From contig CALRQC020000033.1 in assembly GCA_943370215.1 (NCBI GenBank), positions 3,586-67,585 of the forward strand: a DNA stretch of 64,000 bases, read 5' to 3'. The DNA comes from Niveispirillum sp943370215 (lineage in GTDB: Bacteria; Pseudomonadota; Alphaproteobacteria; Azospirillales; Azospirillaceae). Under the pieces are notes generated by a model. That model worked only from the letters and a program-made list of their open reading frames with translations. It searched no databases and was not told the origin of the DNA. The position numbers and the translations under genes were made by a program. This document shows positions 8,428 through 16,845 of this stretch, piece by piece (the stretch's first letter is position 1; every line of letters begins with the position of its first letter).

Positions 8428-9321
8428 ATGATGCGCCGCTTGCCGAACCTGACGGCGCTGCGCGCCTTTGAAGCGGCGGCGCGGCATGAAAGCCTGACGC
8501 GGGCAGCCGAAGAGTTGAACGTGGCCCACCCGGCCCTGTCACGGCAGATCCGGGAGCTGGAGGGCTGGCTGGGCTGCGCCTTGTTCAACCGCCATAACCG
8601 GGGGCTGAGCCTGACCGATGCCGGCCGCGCCTATCGTGATGCCGCCAGCCAGGCTTTCGACCTGATCGATGCCGCCACCGGCCTGCTGCGGCCGGATGCC
8701 CCGGCGGTGGGTGAACAAAGGCTGACCCTGTCGGTGGAGCCTTCCTTCGCCCAGCGCTGGCTGGTGCCACGGCTGAGCGCGTTCCGGGCGCTGCATCCTG
8801 CTGTAACGGTCATTGTCGATGCGACGCGGGAGGCAGCGAATTTCCGCCGTGGCGGGGCCGATCTGGGCATCCGCTATGGCAGTGGCCCCTGGCCGGGGCT
8901 GGAGGCGCGCAAGCTGGCGGACGTGGAAAATTACCCCGTCTGCGCCCCCGGCCTGACCCCGCTGCCCGTCGATCCCGCCGACCTGCTGGATATGGACCTG
9001 CTGCTGGAAGAAACGGACCTGCCCTGGCGGGCCTGGTTCGCCGCTGTGGGCATCACCCTGAACCGCCCCCTGCATGGCACCCGCTTCTTTGATGCCAGCC
9101 ACGCCATGGATGTGGCGGTGGCGGGCCAGGGCGTGGCGCTGGGTGACACGATCCTGTCGCGCGATGATCTGGCGGCGGGCCGGCTGATCCGGCCCTTTCC
9201 GCAGGCGGCGATCTACCAATCCTATAGTCTGGTGGCCCCGCCCGCCCATTTCCGCCGGCCAGCGGTGAAGGCCTTCGCCGAATGGGCGCTGGCCGCCATG
9301 GCGGCGTTCCAGGCTGGGTGA
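8428..9321 (+). CDS. LysR-family transcriptional regulator (GcvA/TrpI/AmpR subgroup)
   Basis: A 297-residue DNA-binding regulator. The winged helix-turn-helix spans about residues 5-65 (LTALRAFEAAARHESLTRAA, then HPALSRQIRELE and FNRHNRGLSLTDAG). The effector domain resembles the GcvA/TrpI branch: LSVEPSFAQRWLVPRLSAF, then GGADLGIRYGSGPWPGL. ATG 8428 has AAGGA 8 bases upstream. The gene lies directly upstream of trpB on the same strand with a 160-base gap. TrpI of pseudomonads regulates trpBA, so a link to tryptophan is tempting. TrpI is normally divergent from its target, however, so the pairing here may be chance. Confidence 0.88.
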   Translation: MMRRLPNLTALRAFEAAARHESLTRAAEELNVAHPALSRQIRELEGWLGCALFNRHNRGLSLTDAGRAYRDAASQAFDLIDAATGLLRPDAPAVGEQRLTLSVEPSFAQRWLVPRLSAFRALHPAVTVIVDATREAANFRRGGADLGIRYGSGPWPGLEARKLADVENYPVCAPGLTPLPVDPADLLDMDLLLEETDLPWRAWFAAVGITLNRPLHGTRFFDASHAMDVAVAGQGVALGDTILSRDDLAAGRLIRPFPQAAIYQSYSLVAPPAHFRRPAVKAFAEWALAAMAAFQAG

Positions 9322-9481
9322 GTCGCCGTAATGGCTGCCAGGACCGCCCCGTTGACGGGTAATATTGTGACCCCCGCAAACGCCGCCGCGCCATTCCATT
9401 ATTCATGTCGTCTCAGGCTTGGAAATGGCGGGCGGGCGGTCTAGTTTGCAGGCCTCCGGATGTCCACACTGGTTCTCAGCC

Positions 9482-10699
9482 ATGAACGCGCCCCTGAACA
9501 GCTATCGTAACGGTCCCGACGAACATGGCCATTTCGGCATTTTTGGCGGACGCTTCGTCGCCGAAACGCTGATGCCGCTGATCCTGGAGCTGGAGAAGGC
9601 CTATACGGAGGCCAAGGCGGATCCCGCCTTCCATGCCGAACTGCGCCAGTACCTGACCCATTATGTCGGTCGGCCCAGCCCGCTTTATTATGCCCAGCGG
9701 CTGACCGAGGAGTTGGGCGGGGCCAAGATCTATTTCAAGCGCGACGAGTTGAACCATACCGGCGCGCACAAGATCAACAATTGCATGGGCCAGATCCTGC
9801 TGGCCAAGCGCATGGGCAAGACCCGCATCATCGCGGAAACCGGTGCCGGCCAGCAGGGCGTGGCCACGGCCACCGTCTGCGCCCTGATGGGCCTGCCCTG
9901 CACCATCTATATGGGCGCCACCGACATTGCCCGTCAGGCCCCCAACGTGTTTCGCATGAAGCTGCTGGGGGCGGAGGTGAAGCCCGTCACCAGCGGTGCC
10001 GGCACCCTGAAGGACGCGATGAATGACGCGTTGCGCGACTGGGTGACGAACGTGTCGGACACGTTCTACATCATCGGCACGGCCGCCGGCCCGCACCCCT
10101 ATCCGGCCATGGTGCGCGACTTCCAGGCCATTATCGGCCAGGAAACCCGCACCCAGATGCTGGAAGCCGAAGGACGCCTGCCCGACCTGCTGGTGGCCTG
10201 CATCGGCGGCGGCTCCAACGCCATCGGCCTGTTCCATGATTTCCTGGACGAACCGACGGTGAAGATGGTGGCGGTGGAAGCCGGCGGTCATGGTCTGGAA
10301 ACCAAGACCGGCCATGCCGCCAGTCTGGCCGGCGGTCGCCCCGGCGTGCTGCATGGCAACCGTACCTATCTTTTGCAGGATGATGATGGCCAGATCATCG
10401 AAGGCCATTCCATCTCTGCCGGGCTGGATTATCCGGGCATCGGCCCGGAACATGCCTGGCTGCATGAGGTGGGCCGGGTGCAGTATGTCAGCGCCACCGA
10501 CCGGGAGGCGCTGGATGCCTTCCAGCTCTGCGCCCGCACCGAAGGCATCCTGCCGGCGCTGGAACCCAGCCACGCCCTGGCCGCCGTCGCCCGCATCGCG
10601 CCTGCCCTGTCCAAGGACACGCTGCTGGTGATGAATCTCTGCGGTCGTGGCGACAAGGATATCTTCACCGTCGCCAAGGAACTGGGCGTGGAGATGTGA
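9482..10699 (+). CDS. trpB: Tryptophan synthase beta chain
   Basis: PLP enzyme that condenses indole with L-serine to make L-tryptophan. It has 405 residues and the standard TrpB1 form. Visible motifs are HGHFGIFGGRFVAETLMPL at the N-terminus, the PLP lysine K97 in HTGAHKINN, ETGAGQQGVATA, GSNAIGLFHDF after the Gly-rich phosphate loop, and EGHSISAGLDYPG. ATG 9482 is chosen because conserved sequence starts there; no strong ribosome-binding site is seen. Unlike the common alphaproteobacterial trpF-trpB-trpA order, neither trpF nor trpA flanks it; the next gene is an unrelated ORF on the other strand. Confidence 0.96.
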   Translation: MNAPLNSYRNGPDEHGHFGIFGGRFVAETLMPLILELEKAYTEAKADPAFHAELRQYLTHYVGRPSPLYYAQRLTEELGGAKIYFKRDELNHTGAHKINNCMGQILLAKRMGKTRIIAETGAGQQGVATATVCALMGLPCTIYMGATDIARQAPNVFRMKLLGAEVKPVTSGAGTLKDAMNDALRDWVTNVSDTFYIIGTAAGPHPYPAMVRDFQAIIGQETRTQMLEAEGRLPDLLVACIGGGSNAIGLFHDFLDEPTVKMVAVEAGGHGLETKTGHAASLAGGRPGVLHGNRTYLLQDDDGQIIEGHSISAGLDYPGIGPEHAWLHEVGRVQYVSATDREALDAFQLCARTEGILPALEPSHALAAVARIAPALSKDTLLVMNLCGRGDKDIFTVAKELGVEM

Positions 10700-10874
10700 G
10701 GTTCGGCGGGGGGCATTCGGGATGAAGGCCCTCTGCTGCACCTGCTGACTCTTTTCCGATTCGTTCCAGCGTCACCATGGCCTTCGCCGGGGCGACGATA
10801 GGGGAGGTGGCATAAGGTGAGAAATCTCAATGCCCCCACCCCCGTGAGTCCCCCGCCTCAGCGCGGCAGATTCT

Positions 10875-11675
10875 CTATTCGAGGATAGTGCCGCCACCAC
10901 GCTCCCAGATCATTGCCCAAAATTGCTGACCCCAGTTGGTCTGATGCCCATCGAGATAACGGGATTCGCCAAGTGCCGTTCCTAATCGCCCTATTAAAGC
11001 AGAGAATTCGGCATCGGTTGGAGACGCGGCTGCCCAAATCCGGCCTAACACGAAGGTAAGCAATGCTTGAAAGAGCGTAATACGTGTCGCCTTTTGCGGG
11101 TCGTAGGCGCGTGGAGCCATTTCGGCAACGGCGTGGGTGTCGCCGTTCGGTTCGTGCGTGTCATAGATGCGGTGAAGCCGAAGCTGCCATTGGGCAAGGC
11201 TGCGACCATAATGGGCGTAGGGTTGGATCGCGCTAGCAAACTCCCGCATAAAGGCTGACCAAGGCTCTTGCCATAGACCATTGCCGTAGCTTGACCATAC
11301 ATTAGCTTGCAGCCACGCCCGAAGCCTGCCCGGCGTAAGATCATCCGAATCCCATCTCAGCAATGTCGCCTCTGCTTCAGGGTGGCCGCACACGCCGAGT
11401 TCGATGATACTGATCGCTTCCACACATTGCCGCGTTAGCGCTAGAGCATTGGCGTGCATCCCCTCCCGGTTAGCCCGATTGGCCAGAAGCAAAGTATCAA
11501 GCATAAACCAGTGTGCCAGCATAGGTGCAAATCGAACCTGTGGAGTCATATCTATATCTGAGATGCGATCTGCGATGCGGCGCATGACAAGCGGCGTCGC
11601 CTCTTCGCCCACTTCAAACCATTCAGGCATTTTTCTTGTCATTATTGAGCTCGCTGAAAATGACTGAACATTCAT
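10875..11675 (-). CDS. Orphan hypothetical protein in an AT-richer segment
   Basis: A 266-residue protein with no family I can name. It is predicted to be mostly helical and rich in Trp and aromatic residues (HWFMLDTLLLANRANREG, LRAWLQANVWSSYGNG, NWGQQFWAMIWERGG). No signal peptide or clear membrane span is present. Base composition and codon use are less GC-biased than in neighbouring genes. A MITE-like repeat lies immediately upstream at 11720-11889, which suggests recent acquisition. An internal ATG 11 codons downstream (MTRKMPEWFEVG) may be the real start. The gene sits between trpB and the chvG-chvI pair. Confidence 0.65.
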   Translation of the reverse strand: MNVQSFSASSIMTRKMPEWFEVGEEATPLVMRRIADRISDIDMTPQVRFAPMLAHWFMLDTLLLANRANREGMHANALALTRQCVEAISIIELGVCGHPEAEATLLRWDSDDLTPGRLRAWLQANVWSSYGNGLWQEPWSAFMREFASAIQPYAHYGRSLAQWQLRLHRIYDTHEPNGDTHAVAEMAPRAYDPQKATRITLFQALLTFVLGRIWAAASPTDAEFSALIGRLGTALGESRYLDGHQTNWGQQFWAMIWERGGGTILE

Positions 11676-11719
11676 CCATGATACTGGTAGGCATGAATTA
11701 TTTCATTATCTCTCTTATG

Positions 11720-11889
11720 TAATAATCCGCCCAAGAACTTTCCGTTATTTTCCAATATTTTAATCGTCAATCCCGCGAAGGCGGGAATCCAAGACCCGCG
11801 CTGTTGTATGGATTCCCGCCTTCGCGGGAATGACGGTAGAGAAAGATCAAGGCTTCGAAAGACGCTATAACTTTCCGGACAGAAACTAA
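11720..11889. repeat. MITE-like repeat, family A copy 1
   Basis: About 170 bases. The outer end on the right reads AACTTTCCGGACAGAAACTAA, the reverse complement of the left end of copy 3 with one mismatch. The left end (TAATAATCCGCCCAAGAAC) matches the reverse complement of the right end of copy 3. The centre is a near-perfect hairpin with arms CCCGCGAAGGCGGGAATCC and GGATTCCCGCCTTCGCGGG. The element is therefore inverted relative to copy 3. No ORF is inside. Confidence 0.7.
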
Positions 11890-12045
11890 CACCTAACTTT
11901 CAGGCCTTGGTCGGAGACCAAAACATTGGAATAGAAAACAAATACTCAAACTCACAAAATTGGTGTTGTTCCATAAGTGGAGGAATCGCGCTTAAGCAGC
12001 CCGATGCACGACAACTCTAGGCGCGGTGGTACAGTCCACGGCACC

Positions 12046-13851
12046 TCAACGCGGCAGCACCACGGAGAAGCGGGCGCCCTTCACGGTGCCGTCCGGCCCT
12101 TTGATATTGTCGGCGAAGATGCGGCCCTGATGGGCCTCCACGATCTGTTTGGAGATGGACAGGCCCAGGCCGGAATGTTTGCCGAACGCCTCTGATTTCG
12201 GGCGTTCGCTGTAGAACCGGTCGAAAATCGCCGCCAGCTTGCCTTCGGGAATGCCCGGCCCCTGATCCTCGCACACCACCTCCACCCGGTCGGGCAGGGC
12301 CTTGGCGGTAAAGCGCACCACCCCGCCCGGCGGGGAGAAGGACAGGGCGTTGGACAGCAGGTTCTGGAACACCTGGGTCAGCCGCCCTTCCAGGCCGGGC
12401 ACCACCAGCCCCTTGCCCTGTTTGGGCAAATCCACCTCCACCCGCACCGGGGCGGGGGCATCGGCCACCTCTCCACCAGCCTCTGCCGCCGCTTCGCGCA
12501 GGGCTTCGGCATTGCCCAGGGTGGCATCGTGGATATTGGCCAGCATGGTCAGCATCTGGCCGACATCCGCCGGTTCGGCGCGGGCGCGCGACAGTTCGGC
12601 ATCCAGCCGGCTGGCATTGGAAATGTCGGAAATCAGCCGGTCCAGCCGCTGCACATCATGATGGATGATGGACAGCAGGCGCTGGCGCTGTTCATCGGTC
12701 TTCACCCGCTGCACCGTTTCCACCGCACTGCGCATGGAGGTGAGCGGGTTCTTGATCTCATGTGCCACATCGGCGGCAAAGCGTTCAATGGCGTCCATCC
12801 GGTCCCAGATGGCCGAGGTCATTTCCCGCAGGCTGACCGACAGGTCACCCACCTCGTCCCGGCGGCGGGAGAAATCGGGGATCACCACCTGCCGCCCATG
12901 ACCATGGCGCACCTCGTCCGCCGCACTGGCCAGCCGGCGGATCGGGCGGGCGATGGTGCCGGCCAGATAGAAGGACAGCAGCACGGTGACGCCCAGGGTG
13001 ATGCCGAACAGGCGCAGAATATCCATGCGGAATTCCCGCACCGCCGTATCCACCTGTGCCCCGCCACGGGAGATATAGACGGCCCCCAGCACTTTTTTAT
13101 AGCGCTGCACCGGCACGGCCACGGTCAACAGCATGTCGGTGCGGCCATCGGCGCGGGCCACCCGCCAGACGGAGCGGCCGATTTCCCCCACCAGCGCCTT
13201 CTGCACATCGGGATAGGCATCGGCATTCTGCTCCGCCTCCCCCGGATAGGCTGGCAGATGCTCGCGCTCCGGCACGGCATTGACGATGTAGTCATAGATG
13301 GCGATGCCCAGCTCCGTCAGCCGGTTGCCATCGCGGAGCGGCGGCAGCTCCTCGATCTGCACCATGCTTTTCGGGCCGCCCAGTACGCGGCTGTCGGCCA
13401 TCAGTTCGCCAGAGGGGGCGAACAGGCGGGTGCGGGTATCCGTGGTCTCCACCAGACGGCGCACCATCTGGCGGGCCAGTTCATTGGAAAGCTGGTTGGT
13501 CGGCTCGTTGAACTCATCCACCGCCGGCTGCATGGCGCCTTCGCCCAGCGCGCCGGCGAAAATCCGCGCCTCCGTCGTCAGCGCGGTCAGTTCCTTGTCG
13601 ATCAGCCATTGCTGATAGGTGGACAGGTACAGCAGGCCGCCCAGCAGGATGGCCAGCGCCAGCATATTGACGGCCAGGATGCGCAGCGTCAGCGGCGAGA
13701 AATGCCGCCGCCGGTGCCGGGGCTGGGCCGGGGCCTCTGCCGCTTCCGCCCCGACGCTGGCCTTGGGCGCCTTCGCTGCCGGCTTTTTCGGCGGCTCAGG
13801 GCTGGTCGTCCCGGCCGCCAGGGGGCCGGGGCTACGCAAATCCATGCTCAT
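12046..13851 (-). CDS. chvG: Sensor histidine kinase ChvG (ExoS-type)
   Basis: Membrane sensor kinase that phosphorylates ChvI and responds to acid or envelope signals in alphaproteobacteria. It has 601 residues: a basic, Ala/Pro-rich cytoplasmic N-terminus, TM1 (ILAVNMLALAILLGGLLYL, about 58-76), a periplasmic sensor domain of about 200 residues, TM2 (about 283-303) and a HAMP segment. The H-box is DVAHEIKNPLTSMRSAVE; the ATP-binding core has NLLSNALSFSPPGG, DQGPGIPEG and the G2 box SGLGLSISKQIVEAH. It lies 130 bases downstream of chvI on the same strand. In many relatives hprK follows chvG; here the next gene is the orphan ORF beside a repeat. Confidence 0.93.
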   Translation of the reverse strand: MSMDLRSPGPLAAGTTSPEPPKKPAAKAPKASVGAEAAEAPAQPRHRRRHFSPLTLRILAVNMLALAILLGGLLYLSTYQQWLIDKELTALTTEARIFAGALGEGAMQPAVDEFNEPTNQLSNELARQMVRRLVETTDTRTRLFAPSGELMADSRVLGGPKSMVQIEELPPLRDGNRLTELGIAIYDYIVNAVPEREHLPAYPGEAEQNADAYPDVQKALVGEIGRSVWRVARADGRTDMLLTVAVPVQRYKKVLGAVYISRGGAQVDTAVREFRMDILRLFGITLGVTVLLSFYLAGTIARPIRRLASAADEVRHGHGRQVVIPDFSRRRDEVGDLSVSLREMTSAIWDRMDAIERFAADVAHEIKNPLTSMRSAVETVQRVKTDEQRQRLLSIIHHDVQRLDRLISDISNASRLDAELSRARAEPADVGQMLTMLANIHDATLGNAEALREAAAEAGGEVADAPAPVRVEVDLPKQGKGLVVPGLEGRLTQVFQNLLSNALSFSPPGGVVRFTAKALPDRVEVVCEDQGPGIPEGKLAAIFDRFYSERPKSEAFGKHSGLGLSISKQIVEAHQGRIFADNIKGPDGTVKGARFSVVLPR

Positions 13852-13983
13852 CTCTGTGCTGTCCCCTGGGGGAGGGGCTGAGACAAGGGGGCAGGGATGC
13901 CCCCTTGTGGATGGTGGCGACCGCCACCGCGCGGCACCGGCGGGAAAATACAGACAGCAAGCGCCATCTGATGGCCCTTGCGC

Positions 13984-14682
13984 TTATTCCTTATACTTGT
14001 AGCCGACGCCATAGAGCGTTTCGATCTGCTGGAAATCGTCATCCACTGTCTTGAACTTCTTGCGCAGGCGCTTGATGTGGCTGTCGATGGTGCGGTCATC
14101 GACATAGATATGCTCGCCATAGGCGGCATCCATCAACTGGTCACGGTTCTTCACATGGCCGGGGCGTATGGCCAGCGCCTTTACCAGCAGGAATTCCGTC
14201 ACCGTCAGATCGATCTCCTTGCCCTTCCAGGTACAGAGATGGCGGGCCCCGTCCAGCACCAGCTCCCCGCGCACCAGATTCTGGCCCGGATCGGGCGTGG
14301 CGCCCTTGCCCTGGGCCAGTTCGGCGCGGCGCAGCAGGGTCTTGATGCGTTCGATCAGCAGACGCTGGCTGAAGGGCTTCTTGATGTAATCATCGGCCCC
14401 CATGCGCAGACCCTGCAGCTCATCCGTCTCATCATCCTTGGAGGTGAGGAAGATGATCGGCATGGCTGTGGTCTGGCGCAGGCGCTGGAGCAGTTCCAGC
14501 CCATCCATGCGCGGCATCTTGATATCCAGCACGGCCATGTCGACGGGACGGGAGGTGATGCCGCGCAGCGCCTCATCCCCGTCGCTATAGGTACGCACCT
14601 CATAGCCTTCCGCTTCCAGCGCGATGGATACAGAGGTCAGGATATTGCGGTCATCATCGACCAGCGCGATCGTCTGGGACAT
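13984..14682 (-). CDS. chvI: Response regulator ChvI (OmpR family)
   Basis: DNA-binding partner of ChvG, 232 residues. The receiver domain has the acidic pair (ALVDDDRNI), the phospho-acceptor Asp in MAVLDIKMPRMDG (about residue 52), Thr/Ser in IIFLTSKDDE and Lys in DDYIKKPF. The C-terminal winged helix ends in IDSHIKRLRKKFK and GVGYKYKE. ATG 14682 is preferred, with GGAG about 8 bases upstream. chvI lies near pckA as in Rhizobiaceae and Rhodospirillales, but here two plus-strand genes (HugZ-like and a CxxC protein) separate it from pckA. That placement supports the ChvI name over a generic OmpR regulator. Confidence 0.93.
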   Translation of the reverse strand: MSQTIALVDDDRNILTSVSIALEAEGYEVRTYSDGDEALRGITSRPVDMAVLDIKMPRMDGLELLQRLRQTTAMPIIFLTSKDDETDELQGLRMGADDYIKKPFSQRLLIERIKTLLRRAELAQGKGATPDPGQNLVRGELVLDGARHLCTWKGKEIDLTVTEFLLVKALAIRPGHVKNRDQLMDAAYGEHIYVDDRTIDSHIKRLRKKFKTVDDDFQQIETLYGVGYKYKE

Positions 14683-14858
14683 GTTCTCTCCGGCAAGGGC
14701 GACAAACCCGTGGGACATTTCAAGCAGGCGGCATGACGGATGTTGATCCCGACGTGCTACCCCTTGCCACGGCTTTGCCAAGTCTCAGCTTCTATTTCAA
14801 TATGGCACGAATAGGGCGCAAAAGAGAGCCGTAACGAACTTGGCGGGGGAACCGGAAA

Positions 14859-15617
14859 ATGGTGATAGACCAACTGGATGGTGATGGCGCTGCCAATGAT
14901 CCCGGTGCGGCCGCCCGCACGCTGATGCGCGGTTGCGGGCAGGCCACGCTGGCCACCCATCATACCGGCCAGGATGCCAGTCTGGTGGGCTGGCCGGTGC
15001 CGACCCTGGTGCTGGTCGGGTTCGATCTGGATGCCACGCCGCTGCTGCTGATTTCCCGGCTGGCTGAACATACCCGCAATCTGGAAGGTGACCCGCGCTG
15101 CGGCCTGCTGTTCGATGGCACGGGCGGCCATGCCGATACGCTGACCGGCCCGCGCCTGTCGCTGCTGGGCCGTGCCGTGCGCGATGGCGATGACAGGCGG
15201 CTGGCCCGCTTCATCGCCCGCCACCCGTCGGCCAGCGCCTATGCCGGCTTTGCCGATTTCGCCCTCTGGCGGGTGGAAGCCCGGCGCGGCCATATGGTGG
15301 CCGGATTCGGCCGGATCAGCGCCATCCCGCCCGAACAATTGCGCCTGCCCCCGGCGGATTGGGCCGAACTGGCCGAGGCGGAGGCCGGTATCATCGCCCA
15401 TATGAATGAAGACCATGCCGATGCGGTACAGCTCTATGCCACCGTGCTGCTGGAACGGCCGGCGGGGGATTGGCGCATGACCGGCATCGACCCGGAAGGC
15501 TGCGACCTGCGTGATGGCACCCACAGCGCCCGCCTGCCCTTTCGCCGCAGGGTGCGCGATGGCGAATCGGCACGGGGCGAACTGGTGCGGCTGGTGAAGC
15601 AGGCGCGGGCAGCGTAA
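14859..15617 (+). CDS. HugZ/pyridoxamine 5'-phosphate oxidase-fold protein with DUF2470 domain
   Basis: A 252-residue flavin-reductase-like split-barrel protein. The N-terminal PNPOx fold contains RTLMRGCGQATLAT and PLLLISRLAEHTRNLEGDPR. The C-terminal DUF2470 part has EAGIIAHMNEDHADAVQLY, as in HugZ haem-degrading proteins and related stress proteins. Family members bind haem or flavin, so haem turnover is possible but not shown. ATG 14859 has GGGGGAA upstream. The next gene starts 36 bases after the stop on the same strand, so the two may be co-transcribed. No haem-uptake genes are nearby. Confidence 0.85.
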   Translation: MVIDQLDGDGAANDPGAAARTLMRGCGQATLATHHTGQDASLVGWPVPTLVLVGFDLDATPLLLISRLAEHTRNLEGDPRCGLLFDGTGGHADTLTGPRLSLLGRAVRDGDDRRLARFIARHPSASAYAGFADFALWRVEARRGHMVAGFGRISAIPPEQLRLPPADWAELAEAEAGIIAHMNEDHADAVQLYATVLLERPAGDWRMTGIDPEGCDLRDGTHSARLPFRRRVRDGESARGELVRLVKQARAA

Positions 15618-15653
15618 ATTGGCCCGTATCTTCCCCTGCCTCACCGGACCATC

Positions 15654-16652
15654 ATGGCGCCGATCCTCCGCCCCGCCTTCCTGTTGCTTGCCGCCTGCCT
15701 GATCACCCTGCCCGCTGCCGCCCGCAACCCCGCCGACTGCCAGTCGCCGGAAGAGACGGAGGCCGCTTCCGTACTGGCGAAAGAGGGCGTCACCATGCCC
15801 GGCCTGGCCCTGGCCGGCATCACCCGCGCGCCTGCCGCCCAGGGGGGTGAATGGCTGCTGACCAGTTGGAAACCCTGTCTGGAGCCGGCCAAGGAACCGG
15901 AAGGCGGGGTGCCGACGCAGGTGCGGCTTTACCACCACCCGGATGGCAAAGCCGCCAGCCTGAAGGGGGAGGCGGAATTGCCGGGCGTGCTGACCTATGT
16001 CACCCCGGCGGAAAACCCGGTGCTGGAACTGGCCGACGGGCCGCTGGCCCTGCTGGAGGTGGCGACCGGCGGCAATTGCATGACCTGTGAACAGTTGCTG
16101 CCCATGCGGGTGGAGGGGAGCAAACTGGTGGCGGTGGAACCGCCCGACCCGCTGGTGGCCCTGCGGGAGGTAACGGCGGTGGAACCGCTACCGATCATCA
16201 CCGGCTATAGTGCTGCCTTTGAATCCTATGGCCCGCTCTGCCATGCCTGTTCGCCCTCCACCACCGTGCATCTGCGACTGGAGAAGGGCAAGCTGCTGGA
16301 AAACTGCACCGCCCAGCGCGACGATTACACAGCCGATGTCGCCGCCGCCATGGACGAAACCAGGGAGATGGCGGCGGCGAAGGAAACCGACGATACCGCC
16401 GCCGACGAGCTGTTAAGTGCAGCCATCGCCATGCTGCTGGACCGGCTGAATGGCGGGGTGAAGCCGGAAGAGGCGCTGACCGCCTTTGACAGCCTGACAG
16501 GCCGGGCCACCGCCCGCGCCACCCGCCGCCATGGGGAGGATATCAGTGCTGCCGCCAAGGCGCTGGCCGCCGCCACCCGCGATGCGGCGGCCAAGGGGGC
16601 GCTTAGCCGGGGCTGCCCCGCCCTGGGGGTGAAGCGGCCGGAGGGGTATTGA
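15654..16652 (+). CDS. Hypothetical periplasmic protein with CxxC motifs
   Basis: A 332-residue protein with a clear signal peptide (LLLAACLITLPAAARN, cleavage near residue 23). The mature part contains two CxxC pairs, NCMTCEQL and LCHACSPS, plus Cys residues in RNPADCQSP and KPCLEP, suggesting disulfides or a metal site. The C-terminal third is Ala-rich, helical and highly charged. I recognise no family. The CxxC pairs could be read as thioredoxin-like, but neither lies at the start of a recognisable thioredoxin strand. It is probably in an operon with the HugZ-like gene just upstream; pckA follows after about 190 bases. Confidence 0.7.
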   Translation: MAPILRPAFLLLAACLITLPAAARNPADCQSPEETEAASVLAKEGVTMPGLALAGITRAPAAQGGEWLLTSWKPCLEPAKEPEGGVPTQVRLYHHPDGKAASLKGEAELPGVLTYVTPAENPVLELADGPLALLEVATGGNCMTCEQLLPMRVEGSKLVAVEPPDPLVALREVTAVEPLPIITGYSAAFESYGPLCHACSPSTTVHLRLEKGKLLENCTAQRDDYTADVAAAMDETREMAAAKETDDTAADELLSAAIAMLLDRLNGGVKPEEALTAFDSLTGRATARATRRHGEDISAAAKALAAATRDAAAKGALSRGCPALGVKRPEGY

Positions 16653-16845
16653 AATCCTGCGGATGCGGGCCCGGTGCCGGGATGTAAGGTGCCGGGCGTC
16701 GATGTGATGAACCAGAGCCACAGGCTTGAAAGGGTTGCGACGGCGGAAAGAGAACGGTAAGTGTACAAAAGCCGTTACATAAAAATGCGCCGACCGGGAT
16801 GCGGATCGGTGTTGCCCCACCAAAGGGGCAGCGGCCTCACGGATC

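Noticed and set aside
11764..11836. Could the GTCATTCCCGC palindromes be a CRISPR array
   Set aside because: The copies are scattered singly over the window, each a hairpin pair with no regular spacers and no cas genes.
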